A DNA stretch of 64,000 bases from Variovorax sp. PMC12 (GTDB lineage Bacteria; Pseudomonadota; Gammaproteobacteria; Burkholderiales; Burkholderiaceae_C): assembly GCF_003019815.1 (NCBI RefSeq), contig NZ_CP027773.1, positions 5,139,501-5,203,500 of the forward strand, read 5' to 3'. The position numbers and the translations under genes are program-made. Below, in pieces: positions 17,797-27,410 of the stretch; position 1 is the stretch's first letter; each line of letters starts with the position of its first letter. A model generated the notes under the pieces. The model saw only the letters and a program-made list of their open reading frames with translations, ran no database searches and was not told the DNA's origin.

Positions 17797-18372
17797 GTGA
17801 GCAAGGCATTCACCAAGGAAACCGAAACAGACGGGGACGACGACGGCGCCGATGGCGCATCGCCTCCGCTGCCCGCGGGCGGCAAGAACTACATCACCCC
17901 CGACGGCTACGCGCGGCTGCGCGACGAGCTGCTGCACCTGATGGACGAGGAGCGGCCGAAGATCGTCGAAACAGTGCATTGGGCTGCCAAGAACGGTGAC
18001 CGCTCCGAGAACGGCGACTATCTCTACGGCAAGAAGCGCCTGCGCGAAATCGACCGCCGCATCCGTTTTCTCACCAAGCGTCTCGAAATCGCCGAGGTCA
18101 CCGACCCGTCGGTGCATCACGGCCGGGACCAGGTCTTCTTCGGCGCCACGGTCCGATATGCCGACGAAACCGGCGACGAGCGGAGCGTCACGATCCTCGG
18201 CATTGACGAGGCGGAAAGCGCCCAGTCGCAGGTCAGCTGGATTTCACCGATCGCGCGGGCGCTGCTGAAGGCGCGCGAGGGCGACGTGGTGAAGCTCGTG
18301 ACGCCGGGCGGCGCGCACGAGGTCGAGATTCTGTCGGTGAGCTATCCGGCACCGCGCCCGGCCGCGACGTAA
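17797..18372 (+). CDS. greB: Transcription elongation factor GreB
   Basis: Rescues backtracked RNA polymerase by stimulating transcript cleavage. In its 191 aa the N-terminal coiled coil has the acidic tip region (…AKNGDRSENGDYLYGKKRLREID…) and the C-terminal FKBP-like domain has GDVVKLVTPGG. An extra acidic, disordered stretch (TETDGDDDGADGA) precedes the coiled coil. The GTG start at 17797 was chosen for GGAGG at 17786–17790. Confidence 0.95.
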   Translation: MSKAFTKETETDGDDDGADGASPPLPAGGKNYITPDGYARLRDELLHLMDEERPKIVETVHWAAKNGDRSENGDYLYGKKRLREIDRRIRFLTKRLEIAEVTDPSVHHGRDQVFFGATVRYADETGDERSVTILGIDEAESAQSQVSWISPIARALLKAREGDVVKLVTPGGAHEVEILSVSYPAPRPAAT

Positions 18373-18397
18373 CAACGCCGCTTCAATCAAGGCCCGC

Positions 18398-20653
18398 TCA
18401 GGGGACGGGCACGGTCCTCGATGCCGTCAGCACCGACGCGGTCCGGCGCGCGGCGCGCAGCACCGCATCGAGATGCGCGCGGTCGCGCACCGCGATCACG
18501 AAGCGCAGGTCGGTCGAATCCTGCGGCGTTTCATCGGCCATTTCGACATGCGTGATGTCGGCTTCGGCATCGGCCAGCGTGGCGGCGACCCGCGCCAGCA
18601 CGCCCTTGTCGTTGCGCACCGTGATGACCACGCCGGTCTCGAACGCGCGCGTGGGCTCGTCGGCCCATTCCACGGCGAAGAAGCGTTCGCTGTCCTTGTG
18701 GCGCAGGCGCTGGCCCACGCCGCATTCTTCGGTGTGCACCACCAGCCCTTCGCCATGCCCGAGGTAGCCGACGATCTGGTCACCGGGAATCGGGCGGCAG
18801 CACAGCGCAAAGCGCACCGATGAGTTCTCGCTGCCGTCCAGCGTAACCGCGCCCTGCGACACGGTTTCGTGCGAGATGAAGCGTTCGCGGCTCAGCAGCA
18901 GCGCGTCGGGGCGCTCGCCCAGCTCCGACAGCATGGCCACGAGCCGCTTGGCGACGATGCTGGCAATGCGCTTGCCCAGGCCGATGTCGGTCAGCAGCTC
19001 GGCACGGGTGCGGTTGCCGGTGAAGCGCAGCAGCTTTTCCCACAGCGCCTGGTGTTCCTCGTCGTTCTCGGGCAGCTTGCTCAGGCCTTCGGCGCGCAAG
19101 GCCTGCGCCAGCAGCTTCTCGCCCAGCCCTTCGGACTCGGCGTGCGCCAGCGTCTTGAGGTAGTGGCGGATCTTGGAGCGGGCGCGGCCCGTGCGCACGA
19201 AGCCGAGCCAGGCCGGGTTGGGCGTCGACACCGGTGCGGTGATGACCTCCACCACGTCGCCGTTCTTGAGCTCGGTGCGCAGCGGCACCTGGTCGCCGTT
19301 GATGCGCGCGGCCGAGGTGTGGTCGCCGATGTTGCTGTGGATGGCGTAGGCGAAGTCGACCACCGTGGCGCCGCGCGGCAGCGCCATGATCTGGCTCTTG
19401 GGCGTGAACACGTAGACCGCGTCGGGGAACAGGTCGACCTTGACGTGGTCCCAGAACTCGGCGGCGTCGCGGGTTTCGTCCTGGATGTCGAGCAGCGACT
19501 GCAGCCACTTGGTGCCCAGGCGGTCGTTGCTGGCCGCGTTCGGCTCGGCGGCCTTGTAGAGCCAGTGCGCGGCCACGCCGGATTCGGCCACCACGTGCAT
19601 CGCCTCGGTCCGCAGCTGGAATTCGACGCTCACGCCGGCCGGGCCCACGAGCGTGGTGTGCAGCGACTGGTAGCCGTTGAGCTTGGCGATCGCGATGTGG
19701 TCCTTGAACTTGCCCGGCAGCGGCTTGTACATCTGGTGCAGGATGCCCAGGCCGGTGTAGCAGGCGATCACGTTCGGCACGATCAGGCGGAAGCCGTAGA
19801 TGTCGGTCACCTGGGCAAAGCTCAGGTGCTTTTCCTCCATCTTGCGGTAGATGGAATAGAGCGTTTTCTCGCGACCGGCGATCCGAAGCGTCATGCCAGC
19901 GGCCGAGAAGGCGGTCTCGACCTCTTTCTGCACTTTCTGGATCAGGTCGCGCCGTCGGCCGCGTGCCTTGGCCACGGCCTTGGACAGCGTGGCGTAGCGC
20001 CACGGCTTCAGGTGCCGGAACGACAGTTCCTGCAGTTCGCGATAGGTCTGGTTCAGCCCGAGCCGATGCGCGATGGGCGCGTAGATGTCGAGCGTTTCGC
20101 GCGAGATGCGCGCCCATTTCTCGCGCGGCGCATCGGCCAGCGTGCGCATGTTGTGCGTGCGGTCCGCCAGCTTGACCAGGATGACGCGCACGTCGCGCGC
20201 CATGGCCAGCAGCATCTTGCGGAACGACTCGGCCTGGTTTTCTTCGCGCGTGTTGAACTGCAGCTTGTCGAGCTTGGTGAGCCCGTCGACCAGCTCGGCC
20301 ACCGGGGCACCGAAGCGCTCGATCAGCTCGGGCTTGGTGACGCCGCAATCCTCTATGGCGTCGTGGAGCAGGGCGGCCATGAGGGCCTGCGCATCAAGCT
20401 TCCACTCGGCACATTGCGCCGCCACTGCGATGGGGTGGGTGATGTACGGCTCGCCGCTGTTGCGCAACTGCCCCAGGTGGGCCTCGTCCGCGAAGCGATA
20501 GGCGCGGCGGACCAGCTCGGTGTCTTCGGGGCTCAGGTAGTCGAGCCGCGCCGTCAACGCGGCAAAGCTTGCTGCGGCCGCGTTCAGCGCCGCCGGGCTC
20601 GGCTTCGGCGTGCCTTTGGGGGCATGGGACTGATGTTTGGCTACCGCGCTCAT
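18398..20653 (-). CDS. spoT: Bifunctional (p)ppGpp synthetase/hydrolase (SpoT/RelA)
   Basis: Makes and degrades the stringent alarmone. In its 751 aa the HD hydrolase domain is intact (LLHDAIEDCG, His97-Asp98). The synthetase domain (about 240–370) has YGFRLIVPN and KLNGYQSLHTTLVG, and TGS (about 410–470) begins DLFPDAVYVFTPK. An RIS/ZFD-like region and a C-terminal ACT domain follow. The ATG at 20653 gives the usual N-terminus; an in-frame extension to 20713 looks untranslated. It lies downstream of rpoZ, as in E. coli. Confidence 0.95.
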   Translation of the reverse strand: MSAVAKHQSHAPKGTPKPSPAALNAAAASFAALTARLDYLSPEDTELVRRAYRFADEAHLGQLRNSGEPYITHPIAVAAQCAEWKLDAQALMAALLHDAIEDCGVTKPELIERFGAPVAELVDGLTKLDKLQFNTREENQAESFRKMLLAMARDVRVILVKLADRTHNMRTLADAPREKWARISRETLDIYAPIAHRLGLNQTYRELQELSFRHLKPWRYATLSKAVAKARGRRRDLIQKVQKEVETAFSAAGMTLRIAGREKTLYSIYRKMEEKHLSFAQVTDIYGFRLIVPNVIACYTGLGILHQMYKPLPGKFKDHIAIAKLNGYQSLHTTLVGPAGVSVEFQLRTEAMHVVAESGVAAHWLYKAAEPNAASNDRLGTKWLQSLLDIQDETRDAAEFWDHVKVDLFPDAVYVFTPKSQIMALPRGATVVDFAYAIHSNIGDHTSAARINGDQVPLRTELKNGDVVEVITAPVSTPNPAWLGFVRTGRARSKIRHYLKTLAHAESEGLGEKLLAQALRAEGLSKLPENDEEHQALWEKLLRFTGNRTRAELLTDIGLGKRIASIVAKRLVAMLSELGERPDALLLSRERFISHETVSQGAVTLDGSENSSVRFALCCRPIPGDQIVGYLGHGEGLVVHTEECGVGQRLRHKDSERFFAVEWADEPTRAFETGVVITVRNDKGVLARVAATLADAEADITHVEMADETPQDSTDLRFVIAVRDRAHLDAVLRAARRTASVLTASRTVPVP

Positions 20654-20697
20654 GGCTACCACTTTAGCGTGACCGCTCCGTGGACGCGTCCGGACAT

Positions 20698-20726
20698 AAA
20701 AAAAGCACCGCATTGCGGTGCCTTTT
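20698..20726 (-). terminator. Rho-independent terminator after rpoZ
   Basis: Stem GCACCGC/GCGGTGC with ATT loop. On the minus strand it is followed by seven T. It separates rpoZ from spoT, so spoT is partly uncoupled from rpoZ transcription; the right flank CTTTT gives weak activity on the plus strand too. Confidence 0.8.
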
Positions 20727-20746
20727 CGTTGCAGGGCTGCGTCAGA

Positions 20747-20950
20747 TCAGCCCGGCACTTTCTTGAGCATTTCGAGGCCGATCTTGCCTTCGGCGATCTC
20801 GCGCAGCGCCGTGACGGCGGGCTTGTTCTTGCTCTCGATCTTGGGGGCGTGGCCCTGGCTCAGCATGCGCGCACGGTACGTGGCGGCCAGCACGAGCTGG
20901 AAGCGGTTGGGAATATTGACGAGACAGTCTTCGACGGTGATGCGGGCCAT
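20747..20950 (-). CDS. rpoZ: RNA polymerase omega subunit
   Basis: 67-aa omega subunit that stabilises β' and carries part of a ppGpp site. MARITVEDCLVNIPNRFQLV is the family start, and the conserved AATYRARML and ALREIAEGK blocks follow. It sits between gmk and spoT, the standard order. Confidence 0.97.
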   Translation of the reverse strand: MARITVEDCLVNIPNRFQLVLAATYRARMLSQGHAPKIESKNKPAVTALREIAEGKIGLEMLKKVPG

Positions 20951-20990
20951 GATGAGGATCTTTCTGTCTGGGAGCGGATGAACTCGGATA

Positions 20991-21626
20991 TCAGGGGATG
21001 TTCAGTGCGGCGAAGGTGTCGGCACGCGCACGACGCTGTGCGGAGTACCGGAGCCGCTGAGCGTGGACGATCGCCTTGAGATCGAAAAGCGCGCGCTCAA
21101 ATAACTCGTTGATTATAACGAAGTCGAATTTCCCCGCCTGCGCCATCTCTTCGGCGGCGTTCTTCAGGCGGGTTTCGATCACCGCGGCGCTGTCTTCGCC
21201 GCGCCGCTCCAGGCGGGAGCGCAGTTCTTCCCAGCTGGGCGGCAGGATGAAGATCATGACCGCGTTGGCAAAAGTCTTGCGGATCTGCAGCGCGCCCTGG
21301 AAGTCGATTTCGAGGATGACGTCGGCGCCCTGGGCGATCCGCTCCTCGATGGCCTTCTTGGAGGTGCCGTACTTGTGGCCATGCACGTGCGCCCATTCCA
21401 CGAAGCCGTCGGCCGCGACCATGGCGTCGAACTCCGTCGGCGAGGCAAAAAAGTACTCGCGGCCGTGCTTTTCCTGCCCGCGCGGCGAGCGCGTGGTGTG
21501 GGAAACAGAGGGCTGGACGGCTGCGTCCAGCTCCATCAGCGCCTTGACCAGGCTCGATTTGCCGGCGCCGCTGGGCGCCGCCACCACGAAGATATTGCCG
21601 GGGTAATCCATGCTTTCGCTCGTCAT
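20991..21626 (-). CDS. gmk: Guanylate kinase
   Basis: Phosphorylates GMP to GDP with ATP. In its 211 aa the P-loop is VAAPSGAGKSSLV (about 15–27), the GMP-binding block is SHTTRSPRGQE and Y(F)FASPTEFDAM follows. The ATG overlaps the stop of the upstream yicC gene (ATGA). A shorter start at 21611 (MDYPGN) is also possible. Confidence 0.96.
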   Translation of the reverse strand: MTSESMDYPGNIFVVAAPSGAGKSSLVKALMELDAAVQPSVSHTTRSPRGQEKHGREYFFASPTEFDAMVAADGFVEWAHVHGHKYGTSKKAIEERIAQGADVILEIDFQGALQIRKTFANAVMIFILPPSWEELRSRLERRGEDSAAVIETRLKNAAEEMAQAGKFDFVIINELFERALFDLKAIVHAQRLRYSAQRRARADTFAALNIP

Positions 21627-22546
21627 TCGATGTTCTGGACCTGCTCTCGCATCTGCTCGATCAGGACCTTCATGTCCACGCCAATGCGCGTGAGCTCCAG
21701 GGCTGCCGACTTGGAGCCCAGGGTGTTGGCCTCGCGATGCAGTTCCTGGATGAGGAAGTCGAGCCGCTTGCCGATCTCGCCGCCCTTCTTGAGCAGGCGC
21801 TCGATCTCGTCGAGGTGCGAGTTCAGGCGGGTCAGCTCCTCGGCCACGTCGATGCGGATCGCGAAGGCGGTGGCTTCCGTCAGCGCGCGGTCCTGGGCGG
21901 CCTCGGGCAGGGTGCCGCCGGTGCTTTCGGTCAGGCCCATGGCCTCCTTCCAGCGCTCCAGGAAGCGGGTGCGCTGCTGTTCGACCAACTGCGGCACCAG
22001 CGGCCCGGCCTGCTGCACCAGGGTGCGCAGCTGGGCCAGGTGGGCCTCGAGCATCTTGGCCAGCCGGGCACCTTCGCGCTGGCGGGCCGACATCAGGCCG
22101 TCGAGCGCCTTGCCGGTCACTTCGAGCAGGTCGGGGCCCCAGTCGCCGCGGGCGGCGCTGTCGCCGCCGGCCAGGCGCAGCACGTCGGCCACGCTCAGGT
22201 CGCGGGCGCCGGGCAGCCAGGCCTTGATGCTGTCCTGCACCCCGTTGAGCCGCTGGAGCAGCTTGACGGAGGGCTCGACGACGCCCGCCTGGGCGGTGTT
22301 CTCGATGGCCGCGCGCACCTCGACCTTGCCGCGCTTGAGCTTGCCCGTGAGCAGCTCGCGCAGCGCGGTTTCATGCTGGCGCAGTTCCTCCGGCAACTTG
22401 AAGGTGAGATCGAGGAAGCGGCTGTTGACCGAGCGGATTTCGACCCCGAGCCGGCCCGCCGCGGAGGGCCGTGCTTCGGCTTCGGAGTGGCTGCCTGCGG
22501 ACCCATTTTGGCCGCTGGCGTAGCCGGTCATGCTGTAAACTGGCAT
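21623..22546 (-). CDS. yicC: YicC-family endoribonuclease
   Basis: 307-aa member of the YicC/YloC family, shown in E. coli and relatives to be an RNase. MPVYSMTGYASG is the family start, EIRSVNSRFLDL and LKRGKVE blocks follow, and the C-terminal DUF1732 region ends VKVLIEQMREQVQNIE-like. It is coupled to gmk downstream. It is divergent from the kinase gene at 22638, with a 91-base gap. Confidence 0.94.
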   Translation of the reverse strand: MPVYSMTGYASGQNGSAGSHSEAEARPSAAGRLGVEIRSVNSRFLDLTFKLPEELRQHETALRELLTGKLKRGKVEVRAAIENTAQAGVVEPSVKLLQRLNGVQDSIKAWLPGARDLSVADVLRLAGGDSAARGDWGPDLLEVTGKALDGLMSARQREGARLAKMLEAHLAQLRTLVQQAGPLVPQLVEQQRTRFLERWKEAMGLTESTGGTLPEAAQDRALTEATAFAIRIDVAEELTRLNSHLDEIERLLKKGGEIGKRLDFLIQELHREANTLGSKSAALELTRIGVDMKVLIEQMREQVQNIE

Positions 22547-22637
22547 TGCGCCTCACTGTGGTTTTGCTTGCAAGCACCGAGGCGTCGGCACGGCGTTCGC
22601 TTGCCGCACCATCGCCTTCGGGCGAAACTCCCGGATT

Positions 22638-23645
22638 ATGTCAAAGGTCAAGCCTTCGCCCCTGCTGCCCGATACGGTCATTGGCGGATACCGCGTTGTA
22701 CGCCGGCTTTCCGCGGGTGGTTTCGGTGTCGTCTACCTGGCCATCGACCCTGCCGGACAGCAGGTCGCCATCAAGGAGTATCTGCCTTCGTCGCTCGCCA
22801 CCCGGGGCCCCGACGAACTGGCGCCCCAGGTGCCGCCCGAGAAGCTCTCCCTCTACCGCCTGGGGCTCAAGAGCTTCTTCGAAGAGGGCCGCTCGCTCGC
22901 GCAAATTTCGCATGCCTCCGTGGTCAGCGTGCTCAATTTCTTCCGGGAGAACGAGACCGTCTACATGGTCATGAACTACCTGGAGGGCGCCACCCTGCAG
23001 GATTTCGTGGTCACGGCGCGCGACCTGAAGAAGCAGAAGGTGTTCCGCGAATCCACCATCCGGTCGCTGTTCGACGAAATCCTGCGCGGGCTGCGCATCG
23101 TCCACCAGTACAAGATGCTGCACTTGGACATCAAGCCGGCCAACATCTTCGTGACCGACGATGACCGCGCCGTGCTGATCGACTTCGGCGCCGCGCGCGA
23201 GGTGCTCAGCAAGGAAGGCATCTTCATCCGCCCCATGTACACCCCCGGCTTCGCGGCCCCCGAGATGTACCGGCGCGACTCTTCCATGGGCCCCTGGACC
23301 GACATCTACGCCATCGGCGCCTGCATCTACGCCTGCATGCAGGGCTACCCGCCCAACGACGCTCCCCGCCGCATCGAGAAAGACCGCCTCAGCCTGTCGC
23401 TGTCGCGCCTGCGCGGCGTGTATTCCGACAACCTGATCGAGGTGGTCGAGTGGTGCATGTCGCTCGACCCCCTGTCGCGCCCGCAATCGGTCTTCGCGCT
23501 GCAGAAGGAACTCAGCCGCGAGGGAGAGCGCCGCTACACCAAGCTCACCGTGGGCGAGAAGGTGCGGCTGTCCATCGACAACATCCGCTCCTTCGACAAG
23601 AAGGGCCTGCCCAAGGCCGCCGCGCCCACCACGCGGCCCGCATGA
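22638..23645 (+). CDS. Hanks-type serine/threonine protein kinase
   Basis: 335-aa soluble kinase. The glycine loop is LSAGGFGVVYLA (about 24–35), the catalytic Lys46 is in VAIKEYLP, the catalytic loop is HLDIKPANIF and the DFG motif is LIDFGAAR. The activation segment PMYTPGFAAPEMY includes the APE motif. There is no transmembrane or PASTA domain. It pairs with the PP2C phosphatase seven bases downstream, a reversible phosphorylation unit; the substrates are unknown. Confidence 0.94.
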   Translation: MSKVKPSPLLPDTVIGGYRVVRRLSAGGFGVVYLAIDPAGQQVAIKEYLPSSLATRGPDELAPQVPPEKLSLYRLGLKSFFEEGRSLAQISHASVVSVLNFFRENETVYMVMNYLEGATLQDFVVTARDLKKQKVFRESTIRSLFDEILRGLRIVHQYKMLHLDIKPANIFVTDDDRAVLIDFGAAREVLSKEGIFIRPMYTPGFAAPEMYRRDSSMGPWTDIYAIGACIYACMQGYPPNDAPRRIEKDRLSLSLSRLRGVYSDNLIEVVEWCMSLDPLSRPQSVFALQKELSREGERRYTKLTVGEKVRLSIDNIRSFDKKGLPKAAAPTTRPA

Positions 23646-23652
23646 CATCACC

Positions 23653-24561
23653 ATGAAATTTTCCGTCTTCCAGGTCAGCCGCAAGGGCGGCCGTCTCAAG
23701 AACGAAGACCGCATGGGCTATTGCTACACGCGGGAATCGGGCCTGTTCGTGCTGGCCGACGGCATGGGCGGCCATCCGGAAGGCGAAGTGGCGGCGCAAC
23801 TCGCCCTGCAGACCATCGCCGCGCTCTACCAGCGCGAAGCACGCCCGATCGTGAAGGACGTGAAAGCCTTCCTGGCCGAATCGGCCATGGCCGCGCACCA
23901 GCAGATCATGCGGTACGCCAGCCACAAGGCCATGCTCGACACGCCGCGCACCACCGTCGTCGCGGCCGTGCTGCAGGGCACCACCGCCACCTGGATGCAC
24001 TGCGGCGACTCCCGCCTGTACGTGGTGCGCGACGGCCGCCTGCTGACCCGCACGCGCGACCACTCCCACGCCGAGCGCCCCAAGCCGCACGGCTCCGACG
24101 CGCCCGTCAACCGCAACCTGCTGCTGACCTGCCTCGGCTCGCCGACCACGCCGCTGTTCGACGTGTCCAGCCCGCTGCAGCTGCAGCGCGGCGACCGCCT
24201 CATGCTGTGCTCCGACGGCGTGTGGGGCGTGCTCGACGACGCGCTCATCGTGCACACGCTTTCCTCCGGCAAGCCCGTGTCCGACGCCGCCCCCGACCTC
24301 GCCGAAATGGCGCTGCGCAAGGGCGGCGCCCACAGCGACAACGTCACGCTCATCGCCCTCGAATGGGAAATGCCCGACAGCACGGGCGACGACCGCAGCG
24401 GCGTGTCCACCGAAACCATAGAAGACGGCGTGTTCGCCTCCACCATCCAGGCAGGCATGCCGTCGGACAACGAGATCGACGACCTCGACGAAGACGCCAT
24501 CGAGCGCTCCATCGCCGAGATCAACGAAGCCATTCGCCGCTCGGCCGCCCGCAAGACCTGA
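23653..24561 (+). CDS. PP2C-family protein phosphatase
   Basis: 302-aa metal-dependent Ser/Thr phosphatase. Family motifs are KNEDRMGY (about 18–25), LADGMGGHPEGEVAA (about 35–49), HCGDSRLYVVRDG and LCSDGVWGVL. A long acidic C-terminal tail (from about 250, rich in D/E) is extra to the catalytic core. It is the partner of the kinase just upstream. Confidence 0.94.
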   Translation: MKFSVFQVSRKGGRLKNEDRMGYCYTRESGLFVLADGMGGHPEGEVAAQLALQTIAALYQREARPIVKDVKAFLAESAMAAHQQIMRYASHKAMLDTPRTTVVAAVLQGTTATWMHCGDSRLYVVRDGRLLTRTRDHSHAERPKPHGSDAPVNRNLLLTCLGSPTTPLFDVSSPLQLQRGDRLMLCSDGVWGVLDDALIVHTLSSGKPVSDAAPDLAEMALRKGGAHSDNVTLIALEWEMPDSTGDDRSGVSTETIEDGVFASTIQAGMPSDNEIDDLDEDAIERSIAEINEAIRRSAARKT

Positions 24562-24604
24562 GCGCGCCGTTCGTTCCTTTTTCTCCTCTTCCGAGTCTCA
24601 AACA

Positions 24605-25339
24605 ATGACTGCTTTCACACGAAGCGGCGGCCGTGCCGCCGACCAGCTGCGCCCGGTGCGCATCACCCGCGGCTTCACCATCCACGCCGAAGGCTCGGTG
24701 CTGATCGAGTTCGGCCAGACCCGCGTGCTGTGCACCGCGTCGGTCGAAGAGAAAGTGCCGCCGCACAAGAAGGGCAGCGGCGAAGGCTGGGTCACGGCCG
24801 AATACGGCATGCTGCCGCGCGCCACCCACACCCGCAGCAGCCGCGAGGCCGCCAAGGGCAAGCAGACCGGCCGCACGCAGGAAATCCAGCGCCTCATCGG
24901 CCGCTCGATGCGCGTGGTGTTCGACCTGGCCGCCCTGGGCGAGCGCACCATCCACCTCGACTGCGACGTGCTGCAGGCCGACGGCGGCACGCGCACCGCG
25001 GCCATCACCGGCGCCTTCGTGGCCGCGCAGGACGCGGTCAACAAGCTCATCGCCGCCGGCACCCTGGCCGCATCCCCCATCAAGGGCCACGTGGCCGCCA
25101 TTTCGGTGGGCATCGTCGAAGGCACGCCGCTGCTCGACCTCGAATACACCGAAGACTCCGCCTGCGACACCGACATGAACGTCGTCATGACCGGCGCCGG
25201 CCACTTCGTGGAAGTGCAGGGCACCGCCGAAGGCGTGGCCTTCACCCGCGAAGAAATGAACAGCCTGCTCGGCCTGGCCGAAAAGGGCATTGGCGAACTC
25301 GTGACCCTGCAGAAGCAGGCGTTGCTCGCCGCCGACTGA
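24605..25339 (+). CDS. rph: Ribonuclease PH
   Basis: Phosphorolytic 3'-exoribonuclease trimming tRNA ends. In its 244 aa, R-x-GGRAADQLRPV opens the protein, EGSVLIEFGQTRVLCTASV follows, then SSREAAKGKQTGRTQEIQRL-type phosphate-binding residues and the DCDVLQADGGTRTA block. It is first of rph–rdgB–hemW, a common betaproteobacterial order. Confidence 0.97.
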   Translation: MTAFTRSGGRAADQLRPVRITRGFTIHAEGSVLIEFGQTRVLCTASVEEKVPPHKKGSGEGWVTAEYGMLPRATHTRSSREAAKGKQTGRTQEIQRLIGRSMRVVFDLAALGERTIHLDCDVLQADGGTRTAAITGAFVAAQDAVNKLIAAGTLAASPIKGHVAAISVGIVEGTPLLDLEYTEDSACDTDMNVVMTGAGHFVEVQGTAEGVAFTREEMNSLLGLAEKGIGELVTLQKQALLAAD

Positions 25340-25399
25340 CCACATCCAGCTACTGGCGCCTGCTTGCAAAGGCGGGCGCCACAGCCACTTTGACTTTCT

Positions 25400-26005
25400 A
25401 TGAAACTGGTTCTGGCTTCCAACAACGCAGGCAAGCTCGCCGAACTCCAGCAACTGTTCGCGGAACTGGCCGTCACGCTCGTGCCGCAATCGGCACTGGG
25501 CGTGGGCGAGGCTGAAGAACCCTTCCGCACCTTCGTCGAGAACGCGCTGACCAAGGCGCGCCACGCCAGCGCCGCCACCGGCCTGCCGGCCATCGCAGAC
25601 GACGCCGGCCTGTGCGTCGACGCCTTCGGCGGCCTGCCGGGCGTCGACACCGCCTACTACGCCACCCAGTTCGGCTACGCCAAGGGCGACGCCAACAACG
25701 TGAAGGCGCTGCTCGAACAGATGAGCGGTGTCGTCAACCGGCGCGCCGCGCTCGTCAGCACGCTGGTCGCGCTGCGCAGCCACGACGACCCCGAGCCGCT
25801 CATCGCCGTGGGCCGCGTCGTCGGCGAGATCGCGCCCGAGCCCGTGGGCGAGAACGGCTTCGGCTTCGACCCCGTGATGTACCTGCCGAGCTTCGGCAAG
25901 ACCTTCGCCCAGCTGACGCCCGAAATCAAGAACGCCAACAGCCACCGTGGCCGCGCGGCGCAGGCCATGCTGGCCCTGATGCGCGAACGCTGGCTGCCCG
26001 CGTAA
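25400..26005 (+). CDS. rdgB: dITP/XTP pyrophosphatase (RdgB/HAM1)
   Basis: House-cleaning enzyme that hydrolyses dITP and XTP to monophosphates. In its 201 aa the start is KLVLASNNAGKLAELQQLF, ADDAGLCVDAFGGLPGVDTA carries the catalytic acid, and GFGFDPVMYLP and SHRGRA follow. Its stop overlaps the hemW start (TAATG). Confidence 0.97.
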   Translation: MKLVLASNNAGKLAELQQLFAELAVTLVPQSALGVGEAEEPFRTFVENALTKARHASAATGLPAIADDAGLCVDAFGGLPGVDTAYYATQFGYAKGDANNVKALLEQMSGVVNRRAALVSTLVALRSHDDPEPLIAVGRVVGEIAPEPVGENGFGFDPVMYLPSFGKTFAQLTPEIKNANSHRGRAAQAMLALMRERWLPA

Positions 26006-27267
26006 TGGCCACCGTCTTTCCGATCCAGCCGGCGCAGCCCACGGGCGCACCGCAGGCCAACGACGTGCTGCACTGGATGCGGCCCGGCCCGCTGCAGCTC
26101 AGCGCGCTGCCGCCGCTGTCGCTCTACATCCACCTGCCGTGGTGCCTGCGCAAGTGCCCGTACTGCGACTTCAATTCGCACGAATGGCGCGCCGCCAGCG
26201 AGGCCGACATCGACGGCATTCCAGAGCAGGCGTACATCGACGCGCTCGTGGCCGACCTGGACGCGGCGCTGCCCCTCATCTGGGGGCGCACCGTGCACAC
26301 CATCTTCATCGGCGGTGGCACGCCGAGCCTTTTTTCGCCGCAAGCCATCGACCGCCTGCTGGGCGACGTGCGCGCGCGCCTGAAGCTCGCGCCCGACTGC
26401 GAGATCACGCTCGAGGCCAACCCCGGCACCTTCGAACGCAACCGCTTCCGTGCGTTCCGCGCCGCAGGCGTCACGCGCCTGTCGGTGGGCGTGCAGAGCT
26501 TCAACGACGAGCACCTGAAGGCGCTGGGCCGCGTGCATGACCGTGCCCAGGCCATTGCGGCGGTCGAAGAGGCCGCGAGCGCCTTCGACACCTTCAACCT
26601 CGACCTGATGTACGCGCTGCCGGGCCAGACGCTGGAGGGCCTGGAAGCCGACCTTTCGCAAGCCCTGTCGCTCGCGCCGCCGCACCTGTCGGTGTACCAC
26701 CTGACCATAGAGCCCAACACCTGGTTCGCCAAGTTTCCGCCCACGCTGCCCGAGGACGACATCGCCTACGAGATGCTCGACCGCATCACCGAACGCACCA
26801 GCGCCGTCGGCATGACGCGCTATGAAGTGTCGGCCTATGCGTGCGAAGGCCATGCCTGCGGGCACAACCGCAACTACTGGGAGTTTGGCGACTACCTTGG
26901 CATAGGCGCTGGTGCGCACAGCAAGCTGAGCTTTGCGCACCGCATCGTGCGCCAGGTGCGCTACCGCGAGCCGCGGCTGTACATGGACAACGCGCGCGCC
27001 GGCGCCGCCGTGTCGCAGAGCGATGAAGTGGCGCTGGCCGACCTGCCATTCGAGTTCATGCTCAATGCGCTGCGGCTGAAGGCCGGCTTCACGCTGCCCC
27101 ATTTCAGCGAACGCACGGGGCTCGCGATGACCGCCATCCAGCGCGGCCTGGAAGAGGCCGAACGCAAGGGGCTCCTGGCGCGCGACCTGTTCCGGGTGTG
27201 GCCCACCGAACGCGGGCTGGACTTTCTGAGCGATCTGCAGGCGATGTTCCTGCCGGACGGAGAGTAA
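26005..27267 (+). CDS. hemW: Radical SAM heme chaperone HemW
   Basis: Binds and delivers heme; formerly annotated as coproporphyrinogen oxidase. In its 420 aa the radical SAM motif C-x3-C-x2-C uses Cys47, Cys51 and Cys54 (CLRKCPYCDF). GGGTPSLFS follows, and the HemW-specific HNRNYW signature is present. The start codon overlaps the rdgB stop. It is the last host protein gene before the prophage. Confidence 0.95.
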   Translation: MATVFPIQPAQPTGAPQANDVLHWMRPGPLQLSALPPLSLYIHLPWCLRKCPYCDFNSHEWRAASEADIDGIPEQAYIDALVADLDAALPLIWGRTVHTIFIGGGTPSLFSPQAIDRLLGDVRARLKLAPDCEITLEANPGTFERNRFRAFRAAGVTRLSVGVQSFNDEHLKALGRVHDRAQAIAAVEEAASAFDTFNLDLMYALPGQTLEGLEADLSQALSLAPPHLSVYHLTIEPNTWFAKFPPTLPEDDIAYEMLDRITERTSAVGMTRYEVSAYACEGHACGHNRNYWEFGDYLGIGAGAHSKLSFAHRIVRQVRYREPRLYMDNARAGAAVSQSDEVALADLPFEFMLNALRLKAGFTLPHFSERTGLAMTAIQRGLEEAERKGLLARDLFRVWPTERGLDFLSDLQAMFLPDGE

Positions 27268-27283
27268 GGCGCCGCCGTCGGCT

Positions 27284-27289
27284 TAAAAT
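27284..27289 (+). promoter_or_regulatory. -10 box of tRNA-Ser
   Basis: TAAAAT 10 bases before the tRNA-Ser, the right spacing for a tRNA promoter. Confidence 0.5.
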
Positions 27290-27299
27290 CTGAGGTTCC

Positions 27300-27387
27300 G
27301 GAGAGTTGGGTGAGTGGTTTAAACCAGCAGTCTTGAAAACTGCCGACGTGAAAGCGTCCGTGAGTTCGAATCTCACACTCTCCGCCA
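27300..27387 (+). tRNA. tRNA-Ser (TGA), prophage attachment target
   Basis: An 88-base type II tRNA with long variable arm (GACGTGAAAGCGTC) and encoded CCA. The acceptor GGAGAGT pairs with ACTCTCC; anticodon TGA lies in the loop CTTGAAA. An integrase gene starts 160 bases downstream, so the tRNA 3' end is the likely attL. The tRNA is intact. Confidence 0.95.
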
Positions 27388-27410
27388 GAATCAATCCCTG
27401 GCAGTTTTTG

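Noticed and set aside
22638..24561. Kinase/phosphatase pair as a type VI secretion or defence module
   Set aside because: No secretion or defence genes nearby; the flanks are ordinary housekeeping genes (yicC, rph).
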